Counted from the first letter of the stretch, positions 9,163 to 18,511 are shown. The stretch is 64,000 nucleotides of DNA from Pseudomonas chlororaphis (GCA_001023535.1 CP011020.1:124001-188000), one strand, 5' to 3'. Numbers and translations: made by a program. The notes: generated by a model not told the origin, from the letters alone.

Positions 9163-10014
9163 CTAAACCAGTTTGGCCGGCGCGTGACGCTGCAACGCCC
9201 CGCGTGACAGTCGGTCCATCAGCAAGGCGACCGCGACGATGGCCAGGCCAGCCCGCAGCCCCAGGCCCATCTCCATCCGGGACAGGCCCCGGGTCACTTC
9301 GGCCCCCAGGCCACCGGCCCCCACCAACCCCGCCAGGACCACCATGGCCAGGGACATGAGGATGCATTGGTTCAGGCCAACCAACAGGGTTGGCGCCGCC
9401 GTGGGCAGTTCGATCTTGAACAGGATGTCCCGAGGCGAAGCCCCCGATGCCTGGCCCAGTTCGAGCAGGTCCTTGGGCAGTTGCTTGAAGGCCAGGGTGG
9501 TGAGCCTGAGCATCGGCGGGATGCCGTAGACAATCGTCGCGATGATCGCCGGTACACGCCCGAGGCTGAACAGCATCACCGCCGGGATCAGGTACACCCA
9601 GGGCGGCACGGTCTGCATGATGTTCAGGATCGGCAGGAAAGCGTCCTCGACTTTCTTCACCCGAGCGGCCAGGACGCCCAACGGGAACGCCACCGACACC
9701 GAGATCAGCACCGCCACCGAGACCAGCGCGATGGTTTGCATGGACGCCACCCACAGGCCGGAAAACAGGCAGAACGCCAACATCAACGCGGCAAACAGCG
9801 CCACCCGCCGATTGGCGAAAAAGAACGCTGCGGCCACGACGATGCCGATGAGCACATAGGGGTGCGGTGCCAGCAGCGCATGCTCGACAAAGCCCAGTAC
9901 CGCTTCGACGACCTGGCTGATGGCGACAAACAGACCGTGCAGGTTGGCGTTCAGCCAATCCACGCCGGGCGCAAGGAATTGGCCCGGTGAAAAACGCATG
10001 TCCGACATACTCAT
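9163..10014 (-). CDS. Betaine/proline-type ABC transporter permease (ProW/OpuAB-like) 2
   Basis: 283 residues, about six to seven hydrophobic helices. The permease EAA loop is ELGQASGASPRDILFKIELPTAAPTLLVG, matching the quaternary-amine (OpuA/ProU/ChoXWV) subfamily. It overlaps the end of the other permease gene (10011-10859) by 4 nt and is followed by the racemase-family gene. The two permeases presumably form a heterodimer in the inner membrane. The substrate is probably an osmolyte-like or betaine imino acid; not decided by sequence. Confidence 0.88.
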   Translation of the reverse strand: MSMSDMRFSPGQFLAPGVDWLNANLHGLFVAISQVVEAVLGFVEHALLAPHPYVLIGIVVAAAFFFANRRVALFAALMLAFCLFSGLWVASMQTIALVSVAVLISVSVAFPLGVLAARVKKVEDAFLPILNIMQTVPPWVYLIPAVMLFSLGRVPAIIATIVYGIPPMLRLTTLAFKQLPKDLLELGQASGASPRDILFKIELPTAAPTLLVGLNQCILMSLAMVVLAGLVGAGGLGAEVTRGLSRMEMGLGLRAGLAIVAVALLMDRLSRGALQRHAPAKLV

Positions 10015-10859
10015 TGGCTGTCTCCCACTCGCGTACGGGCGGCGGCCTGCGCGAGACGATCGAGAATCATGGTGAGGATCACGATGGCGATGGCGGCGTT
10101 GATGGATTTGGCGATGTCCAACGTGCGCACCGCGCCGTAGATGGCTTCGCCCAACCCGCCCGAACCGACGATGCCGGCGATGACCACCATGCCGAACGCC
10201 ATCATCAGGCTCTGGTTGACCCCGGCCATGATGCTGGGCATGGCGAACGGCAAGCGGATCTTGAAGAACATCTGCAGGCCGGTGACGCCGCTGGCATTGC
10301 CCAGTTCGATGAACTCGTTGGGCGTCATGCGGATGCCCAGCGAGGTCAACCGCATGGCCGGCGGCACCGCGACGATGAACGTCGCCAGCAGCGCCGTGGC
10401 CGGCCCGTAGCCGAGCAGCGCAATCGCCGGCAACAGGTAGATGTACGGCGGCATGGTCTGCACCAGGTCAAGGCAAGGGTCCACCACGCGATCGAACGCC
10501 GGGGTCAGGCCGGCGACAACCCCAAGGGGGATGGCCACCAGCAAGGCCAGCACCGTCGCGGTGAGCACCAGGGCCAGGGTGCTGACCGTTTCCGGCCACA
10601 GGCCGATCAAGGCGCAGAACATCAGCGCCAGGCCTGCCAGCAGCGCAAAACGCGCACCGATCATTCGCCAGCCGACCAGGGCCACGATCAGCGCGACAAC
10701 CCAGGACGGCGGGTACGCGATGCACCACAGCACACCTTTGTAGACACTGGTCAGTGCCCCGTTGGCAGCGTCGAAAAGAAACTCGCCATGCTCCGACAAC
10801 CACTCCAGGGTGGCGTCGATGGCCGCGTCGAACTGGCTGGAGAAATCAGGCGTACTCAT
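10011..10859 (-). CDS. Betaine/proline-type ABC transporter permease 1
   Basis: 282 residues, paralogous to the adjacent permease with the same topology. The coupling loop reads EFIELGNASGVTGLQMFFKIRLPFAMPSIMAG. Its start overlaps the ATPase stop (ATGA), so the transport genes are translationally coupled. Two separate permease genes with a CBS-type ATPase and a separate binding protein describe a complete importer. Confidence 0.88.
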   Translation of the reverse strand: MSTPDFSSQFDAAIDATLEWLSEHGEFLFDAANGALTSVYKGVLWCIAYPPSWVVALIVALVGWRMIGARFALLAGLALMFCALIGLWPETVSTLALVLTATVLALLVAIPLGVVAGLTPAFDRVVDPCLDLVQTMPPYIYLLPAIALLGYGPATALLATFIVAVPPAMRLTSLGIRMTPNEFIELGNASGVTGLQMFFKIRLPFAMPSIMAGVNQSLMMAFGMVVIAGIVGSGGLGEAIYGAVRTLDIAKSINAAIAIVILTMILDRLAQAAARTRVGDSQ

Positions 10860-11974
10860 GTCGCCGCCTCCAGCGCATCGACGGCCGACGGTGCAATGAA
10901 CTCGTTAGCAGTACCCTGCACGCCACGCAGCAAGTCACGGGGTGTAATGACGCCAACCACCACGCCGTTATCGACCACCGCCAGGGCATCGCGCTCGGAC
11001 TTCATGGTCAGGCCGATCAACTCATCGATGTCCGCGTCCGGCGTGGTCTTGGCCAGCTTAGCGATATCACAACCGGGATTGGCCGCCTTGAACGGCTCCA
11101 CCGGCGTCATCACCGAATGCGCCTTGACCAGGTGCAGCCGGGAAATGCCGGCGACAAACTCGGCCACGTAGTCATCGGCCGGGTTCAAGACAATCTCTTC
11201 GGCCGTGCCGACCTGGATGATCACACCGTCCTTCATGATCGCGATGCGGTCGCCGATGCGTATCGCCTCGTCCAGGTCGTGGGTGATGAAGACCGCCGAC
11301 TTGCCCAGGTCCTTGGTCAGTTGGCGGAACTCGTCCTGCAACTGGCGGCGAATCAGCGGGTCGAGCGCGCTGAACGGCTCGTCCATGAGGATCACTTCCG
11401 GGTCGGCGGTGATCGCCCGGGCCAGGCCGACCCGCTGCTGCATCCCGCCGGACAGTTCGGTCGGATAGCGCGAAGCCCACTCACTCAACCCCACCTTCGC
11501 CAGCGCCCGCTCGGCCACCTTGTAGCGCTCGGCCTTGCCGACGCCCTGGACCTCCAGGCCAAAGGCGGTGTTTTCCAGCACGGTGCGGTTCGGCAACAGG
11601 GCCACGCTCTGGAAGACCATGCCGATGTGCCGCGCCCTCACCTCGCGCAACGCCTTGGGTGACAACGCAGACAGGTCCTTGCCCTTGACCAGGACCTTGC
11701 CCGCGCTGGGGGTGATGAGTTTGTTGAGCAGCCTGATCAGCGTGGATTTACCACTGCCAGACAACCCCATGATGCAGAAGATCTCTCCACGCCGAACCTG
11801 GAGACTGACATCCGAGACGCCGACTACGCAGCTGTATTCTTGCAGTATCTGGGTCTTGGTGAGCCCGCGCTGGGCGACCGCATCGATCGCCGCGGGCGCG
11901 CTCTTACCGAAGATTTTCCAGACCGACTGGCAATCCACCAGCACTTCGTGAGTGTCTATTTTGGCCGTTGTCAT
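10856..11974 (-). CDS. Betaine/proline-type ABC transporter ATPase with CBS domain
   Basis: About 372 residues from an ATG at 11974; an ATG at 11986 in frame adds four residues and neither has a strong ribosome site. It has Walker A GLSGSGKST, signature LSGGMQQRVG, Walker B VILMDEPFSALD and the H-loop of the ProV/OpuAA family. The C-terminal part (about 280-372) is CBS-like (VVDNGVVVGVITPRDLL), the module that senses ionic strength or nucleotides in OpuA-type importers. It energises the two permeases encoded next. Confidence 0.92.
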   Translation of the reverse strand: MTTAKIDTHEVLVDCQSVWKIFGKSAPAAIDAVAQRGLTKTQILQEYSCVVGVSDVSLQVRRGEIFCIMGLSGSGKSTLIRLLNKLITPSAGKVLVKGKDLSALSPKALREVRARHIGMVFQSVALLPNRTVLENTAFGLEVQGVGKAERYKVAERALAKVGLSEWASRYPTELSGGMQQRVGLARAITADPEVILMDEPFSALDPLIRRQLQDEFRQLTKDLGKSAVFITHDLDEAIRIGDRIAIMKDGVIIQVGTAEEIVLNPADDYVAEFVAGISRLHLVKAHSVMTPVEPFKAANPGCDIAKLAKTTPDADIDELIGLTMKSERDALAVVDNGVVVGVITPRDLLRGVQGTANEFIAPSAVDALEAAT

Positions 11975-12051
11975 TTCGTAACCCATCGAGCCGGTTCGTA
12001 CCGGCTTCTCTCATTAATCAAAGGGCGGCAGTGGCAAGCACGCAAGGCGTA

Positions 12052-12900
12052 TCAGTTCTTGATGTTTCCCCAACGCTTCAACAGATCGCTGTGGCTGTCG
12101 GTCCAACCCTTCACGGCCTGCTCCATGGTCTTGCCGTCCTTGACCTCGGCGTTCATCGAGGTGATGTCGGCAATCGGCACATAGACACTGGCCATCAGTT
12201 CACGCGCACGTGGGTTGGCTTCGGCAAAGCCTTTGTGGCCAATCCAGTAGTAGCCTTGCAGCGGTGGGAAGATCGCTTTTGGATCCTTGAGGAATTTCAG
12301 GTCGAATTTCTTGGTCATCCAGGACGGATCCCAGACGGTCACCGCAACCCATTCCTTGCGGTCGACAGCCGACTTCAGTGCGGCGGTCATGGCCGAGGTG
12401 CTGCCCTCGATCAACTTGAGCTTGAGGTCGTAGGCCTTGACCACGTTGGTGGCGTCGCTCATCAGGCCCGAACCGGGTTCGATGCCGATGATCTTGCCGC
12501 CAAACTTGTCCGCGTTGGCGTTCAACTGGTCGATCGAATCGATGTCGACGTAGCTCGGTACGGCCAGCCCCTGGTAAAGGCCGAAGGACACCGGCGACAG
12601 TTTTTCGAGCTTGTTCTTGTTCTTGTTCCAGTAGTCGGAGGCTGCATAGTCGGTCTGGGACGCCAGCACCTGGACGTCACCCTTGGTCAACGCCGCGTAG
12701 GCAATGCCCCACTCGGAAAACTCGACGACTTTCACGGTGTAGCCGGAGTCTTCGAGCACCTTCTTGGTGATACCGGTGATGGGCGTCAGGTCCTCCCAGT
12801 TCATCGTCCCCATGGTGATGGTCTTTTCTTCAGCGTGAGCTTGCAGACTCATCATGCCGGCGATGGCGACGGCGCAGACTGTCTTCCAGATCTTGTTCAT
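12052..12900 (-). CDS. Glycine betaine/proline-type ABC substrate-binding protein
   Basis: 282 residues. There is a Sec signal peptide (MNKIWKTVCAVAIAGMMSLQAHA, cleavage near 23) and an OpuAC fold with TITMGTMNWEDLTPITGITKKVL at the start of the mature part. Trp residues at WEDL, DPSW and YYWIGHK could supply the aromatic cage used by this family for quaternary amines. It is periplasmic and delivers ligand to the permeases that follow. Its presence between catabolic enzymes and transporter subunits suggests uptake of the operon's own substrate. Confidence 0.9.
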   Translation of the reverse strand: MNKIWKTVCAVAIAGMMSLQAHAEEKTITMGTMNWEDLTPITGITKKVLEDSGYTVKVVEFSEWGIAYAALTKGDVQVLASQTDYAASDYWNKNKNKLEKLSPVSFGLYQGLAVPSYVDIDSIDQLNANADKFGGKIIGIEPGSGLMSDATNVVKAYDLKLKLIEGSTSAMTAALKSAVDRKEWVAVTVWDPSWMTKKFDLKFLKDPKAIFPPLQGYYWIGHKGFAEANPRARELMASVYVPIADITSMNAEVKDGKTMEQAVKGWTDSHSDLLKRWGNIKN

Positions 12901-12971
12901 GGCGTTTCCCCGTTCTACGTTTATGGAACTGGCTCCGGCTTTTGAAAGCCGCTTCTTTTTTTACAACTGCT

Positions 12972-14318
12972 TCAACCTTCTTTTCCCGCTTTGAATGCCT
13001 GCCAACGAATGACCGAGCGCACCCCCCATTGCGTCAACAACCTGGGCGGCAGCCTGCTCGGCCCCGGGGCATGACTGAAACTCTCAAGGAACTTCGAGTC
13101 GGTGCCCGTGGCCAACTCAGCGGCCATGACCCCGGCCAGGGTGCTCTTGACGGTGCCCAGGCCGTTCTCACAGCAAGCGCTGTAGAGGTTCGGTTCAATT
13201 TCGCCAAACGCCGGTGCGCTGTTGCGACTCAGGCAGAGCCGCCCCGCCCAACTGAATTCGAACGGCGTGTCCTTCAATTCAGGGAAGCGCAGGTCCAGCG
13301 AGTGCCGCTGCTCTTGCGCAACGGCCGCGACCCGCTTGGGGGTTACCTGGATGCTAGGGTCGTAGGTGAATTTGGTCCGGATGACGATTCGCGACAAACC
13401 GTCCGAGGTTATCTTGCGCAGCGTGGCGCCCATGGGATCGGCCGGCAGCAACGCCCACCGGTCCCTGCCGGGCAACGTCTTGTCGAACTGCTCATCCCGG
13501 TAGCCGGCCGTCATCGACGCGTAGGTGAACACGTGCAACAGGCGGCCCTTGAAGTGGCCGAAATCCTCGATATGGCCGTTGACCGCCAGAATCACCTTGG
13601 GCGCAGTGACGGTACCGCGATGCGAGCGAGCGACCCAGTCGCCGCCGGTCCTGGACAACTCGATGACTGGCGAGCGCTCCAGCAGCGTCACCTTGTCCGC
13701 CAGCCCGGCCGCCAGGTCGCGGATGTATTGCGCCGGCTGGATCATGACCGCGCCGGGGGTGTACAACCCGCCGTGGTAGTAAGTCGAACCAGTGATTTCG
13801 CGCATCTGCGCGGCATCGAACAACTCATACCGCTCGCCAATACCATGCAGCGACTTGGCGTAGTTGTCATTGAGCTTGAGCCCGCGCTCGGTGGCCGCCG
13901 CGTTGATCTTGCCGGAAGGATCGAACGTGTGCGCACTCATGCCGTATTCATGCGCGGCCTGGGAGGCAAAATCGATCGCAAACCGATTTTGCGCAATCTC
14001 CAGGGCGGTGGCCGACTCACCAGCCACGGAGTACTCGCCCGACGACAGGTTATGCGGCACGTCGATCATGAAGCCTGAGTTCCGGCCGGCGGGCCCCTTC
14101 GCCACTTCGTGCGCATCCAGCACCACGATGCGCTCGCCCGGGCGCAGCTGCGACAGCCTGCGCGCGGCGGAAAGGCCGGCAAAACCGGCGCCGATGATCA
14201 CCCAATCGGCGGTCACCTGCCCATCAAGCATGCGCACGGGCGTCGAGCGCGTCGAAATGGCCTCCCAACCCGAGACGCCGGTGTCTACCGGTAGACGCTT
14301 GATGGTATGGGCGCTCAT
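12972..14318 (-). CDS. FAD-dependent amine/D-amino-acid oxidoreductase (PuuB/DadA-like)
   Basis: 448 residues. The FAD-binding GxGxxG motif is at 43-48 (IIGAGFAGLSAARRL), followed by the DAO-family GRNSGFMIDVPHN and a C-terminal AGRLCLSRNSAPAFGE / CCENGLGTVKSTLAG segment. The closest recognised type is gamma-glutamylputrescine oxidase or D-amino-acid dehydrogenase. The start overlaps the aldehyde dehydrogenase stop (ATGA). In the operon it would oxidise an amine or imino acid to an imine or aldehyde for the dehydrogenase. The actual substrate is not identified. Confidence 0.85.
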   Translation of the reverse strand: MSAHTIKRLPVDTGVSGWEAISTRSTPVRMLDGQVTADWVIIGAGFAGLSAARRLSQLRPGERIVVLDAHEVAKGPAGRNSGFMIDVPHNLSSGEYSVAGESATALEIAQNRFAIDFASQAAHEYGMSAHTFDPSGKINAAATERGLKLNDNYAKSLHGIGERYELFDAAQMREITGSTYYHGGLYTPGAVMIQPAQYIRDLAAGLADKVTLLERSPVIELSRTGGDWVARSHRGTVTAPKVILAVNGHIEDFGHFKGRLLHVFTYASMTAGYRDEQFDKTLPGRDRWALLPADPMGATLRKITSDGLSRIVIRTKFTYDPSIQVTPKRVAAVAQEQRHSLDLRFPELKDTPFEFSWAGRLCLSRNSAPAFGEIEPNLYSACCENGLGTVKSTLAGVMAAELATGTDSKFLESFSHAPGPSRLPPRLLTQWGVRSVIRWQAFKAGKEG

Positions 14319-15832
14319 TTTACGGTCTCGTCAACCGACCGATCGGACACATCGATCCAGATGGTCTTGATCTCGGTGTACTGGTCATGGGCGAAGACCG
14401 ATTTGTCCCGACCACCGAACCCCGACTCCTTGTAGCCGCCGAACGGCGTCGAGGCGTCACCTTCACCGAAGCAATTGACGGTGACGATGCCGGCGCGAAT
14501 CTCCCGCGACAGCTTGATCGCCTTGCGCAGGCTGCCGGTGTACACCGACGCCGCCAGGCCGTAGGCCGTGTCGTTGGCCAGGGCGATGGCTTCGCAGATC
14601 GACGTGAACGAGGTCACGGACAACACCGGGCCGAAGATTTCTTCCTGGAACAAGCGGCTGTCACGGTCGACGCCGTCGATCACGGTCGGCTGCACGAAGG
14701 CGCCATCCTGGGTGTCGCCGCCGTACACGACGGCGAGCTTGTCGCCGTTCGCGTAGTCGAGGTACGACTTCACTTTCTCGAAATGATCACTGCTGACCAA
14801 GGCCCCCACGCGGTTGTGCGGGTCGAGGGGATCGCCCATCTTCCACTCATTGAGGTAGGCGCCCATGCGTTGGAGCAGTTCATCCTTGACCGATGCATGT
14901 ACCAGCAGGCGCGACGTTGCCGAGCAGTTCTCGCCCATGTTCCAGAAGGCGCCGTTGACCACTTGCTCGGCCACCAGGTCCAGGTCCTCGGCGTCATCCA
15001 TCACCACGGCGGGGTTCTTGCCGCCGCATTCCAGCACCACGCGCTTGAGGTTGGAGTCGGCGGCGTAATGCAGGAAGCGGCGGCCGGTGGCGGTGGAACC
15101 GGTGAAGCTGACCATATCGACGTCTTTGTGCAGGCCGATGGGTTCGCCAACGTCCTTGCCGGTGCCCGTCACGATGTTCAGCACACCGGCTGGGACGCCC
15201 GCTTCAAACGCCAACTCGGCGACGCGCAACGTGGTGAGCGTGGTCTGCTCGGCCGGCTTGACAATCACCGAGCAGCCGGCGGCCAGCGCCGGGCCGATTT
15301 TCCAGGCGAGCATCAGCAGCGGGAAGTTCCAGGGCAGCACACACCCCACCACCCCGATCGGCTCGCGCACGACCATGGTCAGGGCATCGTTGCCCACCGG
15401 GGCGGTATGGTCGTAAAGCTTGTCGATGACTTCAGCGTGCCAGCGCAGGGTGTGAATCGTGTCCGGCACATCCACGCATTGGCACTCGCGCACAGGCTTG
15501 CCGCTGTCCAGGCTTTCCAGCACCGCCAATTCGTGACGGTTGTCCTCCAGCAACTTGGCGAACTTCAACAGCACGGCCTTGCGTTCGCCCGGCGCCAACA
15601 GCCTCCAGCGCCCGTCCTCGAACGCTTCCCGGGCCTTGCTCACCGCGTAGTCGACATCCTCGACGGTGCAGGCGGCGATGTCCGCGAGGAATGCGCCGGT
15701 GGCGGGGTTATGGGTGGCAAATGTCTTGCCGCCAATCGCCGGTTTGAAAGCCCCGTCGATAAACGCATTGGACGGAAATGAAATGGATTTGGCGATAGCG
15801 GCATATTCAGCCGCAGTAAGCAGATCACGCAT
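14315..15832 (-). CDS. NAD(P)-dependent aldehyde dehydrogenase (PuuC-like)
   Basis: 505 residues with the full ALDH set: oxyanion Asn169 in LPWNFP, cofactor loop FTGSTATGR, general base Glu268 in LECGGKNP and catalytic Cys303 in GENCSATSR; then EEIFGPVLSV and PFGGYKESGFG. Overall it is most like gamma-glutamyl-gamma-aminobutyraldehyde dehydrogenases. In a hydroxyproline-like route the same position would be filled by 2-oxoglutarate semialdehyde dehydrogenase. It overlaps the previous lyase gene by 8 nt. Confidence 0.9.
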   Translation of the reverse strand: MRDLLTAAEYAAIAKSISFPSNAFIDGAFKPAIGGKTFATHNPATGAFLADIAACTVEDVDYAVSKAREAFEDGRWRLLAPGERKAVLLKFAKLLEDNRHELAVLESLDSGKPVRECQCVDVPDTIHTLRWHAEVIDKLYDHTAPVGNDALTMVVREPIGVVGCVLPWNFPLLMLAWKIGPALAAGCSVIVKPAEQTTLTTLRVAELAFEAGVPAGVLNIVTGTGKDVGEPIGLHKDVDMVSFTGSTATGRRFLHYAADSNLKRVVLECGGKNPAVVMDDAEDLDLVAEQVVNGAFWNMGENCSATSRLLVHASVKDELLQRMGAYLNEWKMGDPLDPHNRVGALVSSDHFEKVKSYLDYANGDKLAVVYGGDTQDGAFVQPTVIDGVDRDSRLFQEEIFGPVLSVTSFTSICEAIALANDTAYGLAASVYTGSLRKAIKLSREIRAGIVTVNCFGEGDASTPFGGYKESGFGGRDKSVFAHDQYTEIKTIWIDVSDRSVDETVK

Positions 15833-16736
15833 GGTTGGCTCCCGAGGTAATGTGTGCGACGGTGCGTTTCACGTTGGCGATAACGGTTTGCAGACTTCGT
15901 TTATCACCCGCATTCAACGGACGCAGTGGCGCACGCACATCACCTACTTTCAATCCATTCAATTCGCAGCCGAACTTGATTGACTGCACGAACTTTCCAC
16001 CGTCCAGTGCATTCATCAGCGGCATCATTGCCGACATGATCTGGCGACCTTTATCGAAGTTCTTTTCCAGCACACAGGCTTCATACAACGCGACATGTTC
16101 CCTGGGCAGGAAGTTTGAACCGGCACACACCCAACTGCGCGCACCCCAGGCAAAGAACTCCAGGGCCTGATCGTCCCAGCCACACGACAACGCGATATGC
16201 GGAAACTCCCGCGCCAACAAGTGAACCCGGCCCATATCACCGGAACTTTCCTTGATGGCGACGACATTCTTCGACTTACCCACGCGAGCGAGATAATCCT
16301 CGTTCATTTGCACGCACATGCGGCCTGGGTAGTTGTAAAGCATGATCGGCAGGTTTGCCGCACGGTCGATGGTCAACGCGTGGATCGCGTTCTCCTGGTC
16401 GGTCGGCAGCGCATAGGGCGGCGTGGTGACCAGGATCGCGTCAGCCTTGATGGCCTTGGCATCCTTGGCGAACAACACCGCGTCTTCGGTACGGATGGCG
16501 CCGGTGCCGATGATCAGTTGAACCCGCGAGCCGATGACATCCTTGGCCCGGGCGGCCAGTTCCAGACGCTCTTCAGCGGTCTGCGCATAATATTCGCCGG
16601 TCGAGCCGCCAATAATAATGCCGTGTACTTTCGCCTCGACCAGCGACTCCAGAACGTCATCGAACACATTCCAGTCGATATCGCCATCGGGCGTATGCGG
16701 CGTCACCGCCGGTGTATAAATACCTTCGAATCTCAA
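15825..16736 (-). CDS. DapA/NanA-family class I aldolase or dehydratase-deaminase
   Basis: 303 residues, the first gene of the operon. It is a TIM-barrel DHDPS family member with the IGGSTGE phosphate/carboxylate loop, Tyr136 in LYNYPGR and Schiff-base Lys162 in VVAIKESSGD. The family covers dihydrodipicolinate synthase, aldolases and pyrroline-4-hydroxy-2-carboxylate deaminase. The catabolic neighbours argue against lysine synthesis. A deaminase or lyase on the product of the flavin enzyme is the best inference. Confidence 0.85.
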   Translation of the reverse strand: MRFEGIYTPAVTPHTPDGDIDWNVFDDVLESLVEAKVHGIIIGGSTGEYYAQTAEERLELAARAKDVIGSRVQLIIGTGAIRTEDAVLFAKDAKAIKADAILVTTPPYALPTDQENAIHALTIDRAANLPIMLYNYPGRMCVQMNEDYLARVGKSKNVVAIKESSGDMGRVHLLAREFPHIALSCGWDDQALEFFAWGARSWVCAGSNFLPREHVALYEACVLEKNFDKGRQIMSAMMPLMNALDGGKFVQSIKFGCELNGLKVGDVRAPLRPLNAGDKRSLQTVIANVKRTVAHITSGANHA

Positions 16737-17256
16737 GACGGTTTCTCCGATTTCAAATGGCCGGAAGTATCAACAAGCGCCTCGAGCCAAGTCCGGCGGC
16801 GCACGATATAAATTCCCCGTGTGAACGGGACCGATTAATGAAAATAAAAACCTAAACTGACCAGCGCACATCTTTCAGTTATCTGCGAAAGCCCTTCTTC
16901 GCCCTGCACTCGCTCATACAGACACGGCACGAATACAACGCGAAAAAGCATCCACTGAAACAATGTCTAATCGTTTGGCAGGCACCAAACGACGTACCAC
17001 GATCTTATTTTTAGAAACTTACCTGACAAAACAACGCCCCTTAGTTACAGCTGTTCGAGGGCCCGCTTGTTCAACATACCGTCTTCATAAACGCTTACGG
17101 CTTGGGTGAAGAGTACGTGTCAAAATCATTTCTCAACAAGAAACATTTATTCCGAGCAATGCATAACCTAGTGTTATCAATCAGTCGGTTTTAGGGGGTT
17201 GAGCTTGGAAAAAAGGGGGCAAAATGCGGGTTTGGGTGTGCCCTGACCCCACACGA
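16737..17256. other. AT-rich regulatory gap upstream of the catabolic operon
   Basis: No convincing gene is seen. The stretch is clearly lower in GC than its surroundings and holds the presumed promoter for the minus-strand operon starting at 16736, as well as the palindrome at 16972-16991. The remaining part up to 17447 is REP repeats. Confidence 0.5.
16972..16991. promoter_or_regulatory. Palindromic operator candidate
   Basis: CGTTTGG and CCAAACG form a perfect 7-bp inverted repeat with a 6-bp spacer. It lies about 235 bp upstream of the DapA-family gene in an AT-rich region, with the LysR gene on the other side. A binding site for that regulator is possible; no T-N11-A LysR box was demonstrated. 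Confidence 0.4.
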
Positions 17257-17447
17257 GATTTTGGGGTGTATGCCGCCTTTGCATGCACCAGCAAGACCTG
17301 TGGGAGCGGGCTTGCTCGCGAAGACGGCGGCACATCCAACATTTTCATGACAGACACACCGCTTTCGCGGGCAAGCCCGCTCCCACAAGGGATTTGGGGT
17401 GTACGAAGCCTTTGCATGCACCAGCAAGCCCGCTCCCACAGGGGATT
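17257..17447. repeat. REP cluster with duplicated flank
   Basis: TGTGGGAGCGGGCTTGCTCGCGAAG (17299-17323, first 20 nt core) faces the inverted copy at 17362-17387, and a third half-copy CAAGCCCGCTCCCACAGG ends near 17443. The flank GATTTTGGGGTGTA...GCCTTTGCATGCACCAGCAAG occurs twice (from 17257 and from 17391), so the array grew by duplication of repeat plus flank. Confidence 0.85.
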
Positions 17448-17483
17448 GAGATATGGCCGCGAGCGCCACGCCACAGGGAGGAC

Positions 17484-18437
17484 TCAAGCCAACTGCGCAA
17501 GCATCCAATCGCGCAGCCGACAACACGCCTCATCATTCTGCCGATCCTGGCGAAAGGTCAGATAATGCAAACTCTCCCTGAGCACCACCTCCTCACTCAC
17601 CGGACGAATCAACGTGCCGTCCTCCACCAACTTCTCCACCAGATGATTCCACCCCAGCGCCACCCCCTGGTGTGTCAGCACCATGGTGATGATGAGGTTG
17701 TAGTCATTGGCATTGAGCACATGAGGGCTGTCGAACGGGCGGTCGTTGATGTCGATGTCGTTGAAGGCCAGCCAGACACCCCAGTCCACGTGCTCCGCGA
17801 CCTGGGAGCGCCCGTAGGGGCTCAGGTTCAGCAGGACGCCGTCGCGCAACCCCTCCAGGCTTGAAAGCTCGGGGTGCGCGGCCTTGTACTGGGGCGTGCA
17901 GACCGGATAGATCACGTCATGGAACAGTGGGTAGCACTGGTAGCCATCCTGGATCTTGGCCATCTTGGTAATGAAGATGTCCGGGCGAATGCCGGGCTCC
18001 ATGGACAGGAAGTTCTGCGTGGTGATCAGGTTCAGGTCGATGTCCGGGTTCTGGCTGAAAAACGTCGGCAGCCTCGCCGACAGCCATAGTGCGGAAAACG
18101 CCGGGGAACAGCACAGTGTCAGGACGCGTTTGCCGGCATTGTGGGTACGAATGCGCTCGGCCGCCTGGGAGATATTGACGAACGACATCTGCGCCGCGTC
18201 GAAGAAAATCACCCCGGCTTCCGTCAGCTCGACCGCCCGCCCCACCCTTTTGAACAGATCGACCTCAAGGTAGGCCTCAAGCTCGCGGATCTGTCGGCTG
18301 ATGGCCGCCTGGGTGACGCACAATGCCTCCGCCGCCCGAGTGAAGCTTTGGTATTTGGCGGCCGCCACGAATGACTTGACGGCCTTGAGCGACGGCATTT
18401 TCAGCAACGTCAGATCGGGATCGATGTGCTTGACCAT
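17484..18437 (-). CDS. LysR-family transcriptional regulator (GcvA-like)
   Basis: About 317 residues from an ATG at 18437. The HTH is at LKAVKSFVAAAKYQSFTRAA...CVTQAAISRQIRELE, of the GcvA-like subgroup, followed by an inducer-binding periplasmic-type fold. The open frame extends 56 residues upstream to 18605, but that part has no LysR similarity and runs into a terminator, so it is left out. It is encoded upstream of the catabolic operon on the same strand and is the likely regulator of that operon. Confidence 0.88.
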   Translation of the reverse strand: MVKHIDPDLTLLKMPSLKAVKSFVAAAKYQSFTRAAEALCVTQAAISRQIRELEAYLEVDLFKRVGRAVELTEAGVIFFDAAQMSFVNISQAAERIRTHNAGKRVLTLCCSPAFSALWLSARLPTFFSQNPDIDLNLITTQNFLSMEPGIRPDIFITKMAKIQDGYQCYPLFHDVIYPVCTPQYKAAHPELSSLEGLRDGVLLNLSPYGRSQVAEHVDWGVWLAFNDIDINDRPFDSPHVLNANDYNLIITMVLTHQGVALGWNHLVEKLVEDGTLIRPVSEEVVLRESLHYLTFRQDRQNDEACCRLRDWMLAQLA

Positions 18438-18485
18438 ACGTGAGCGCTGGATGTCCTGTGGCGGCTGGCGGGAAAACGCATGTTT

Positions 18486-18511
18486 GGCGCCGGGCTCATT
18501 CCCCCGGCGCC
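18486..18511. promoter_or_regulatory. Perfect 9-bp inverted repeat upstream of LysR gene
   Basis: GGCGCCGGG (18486-18494) and CCCGGCGCC (18503-18511) flank an 8-nt loop, about 50 nt before the LysR start. With no T tract it is not a standard terminator. An autoregulatory operator or a leader hairpin are both possible. Confidence 0.4.
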
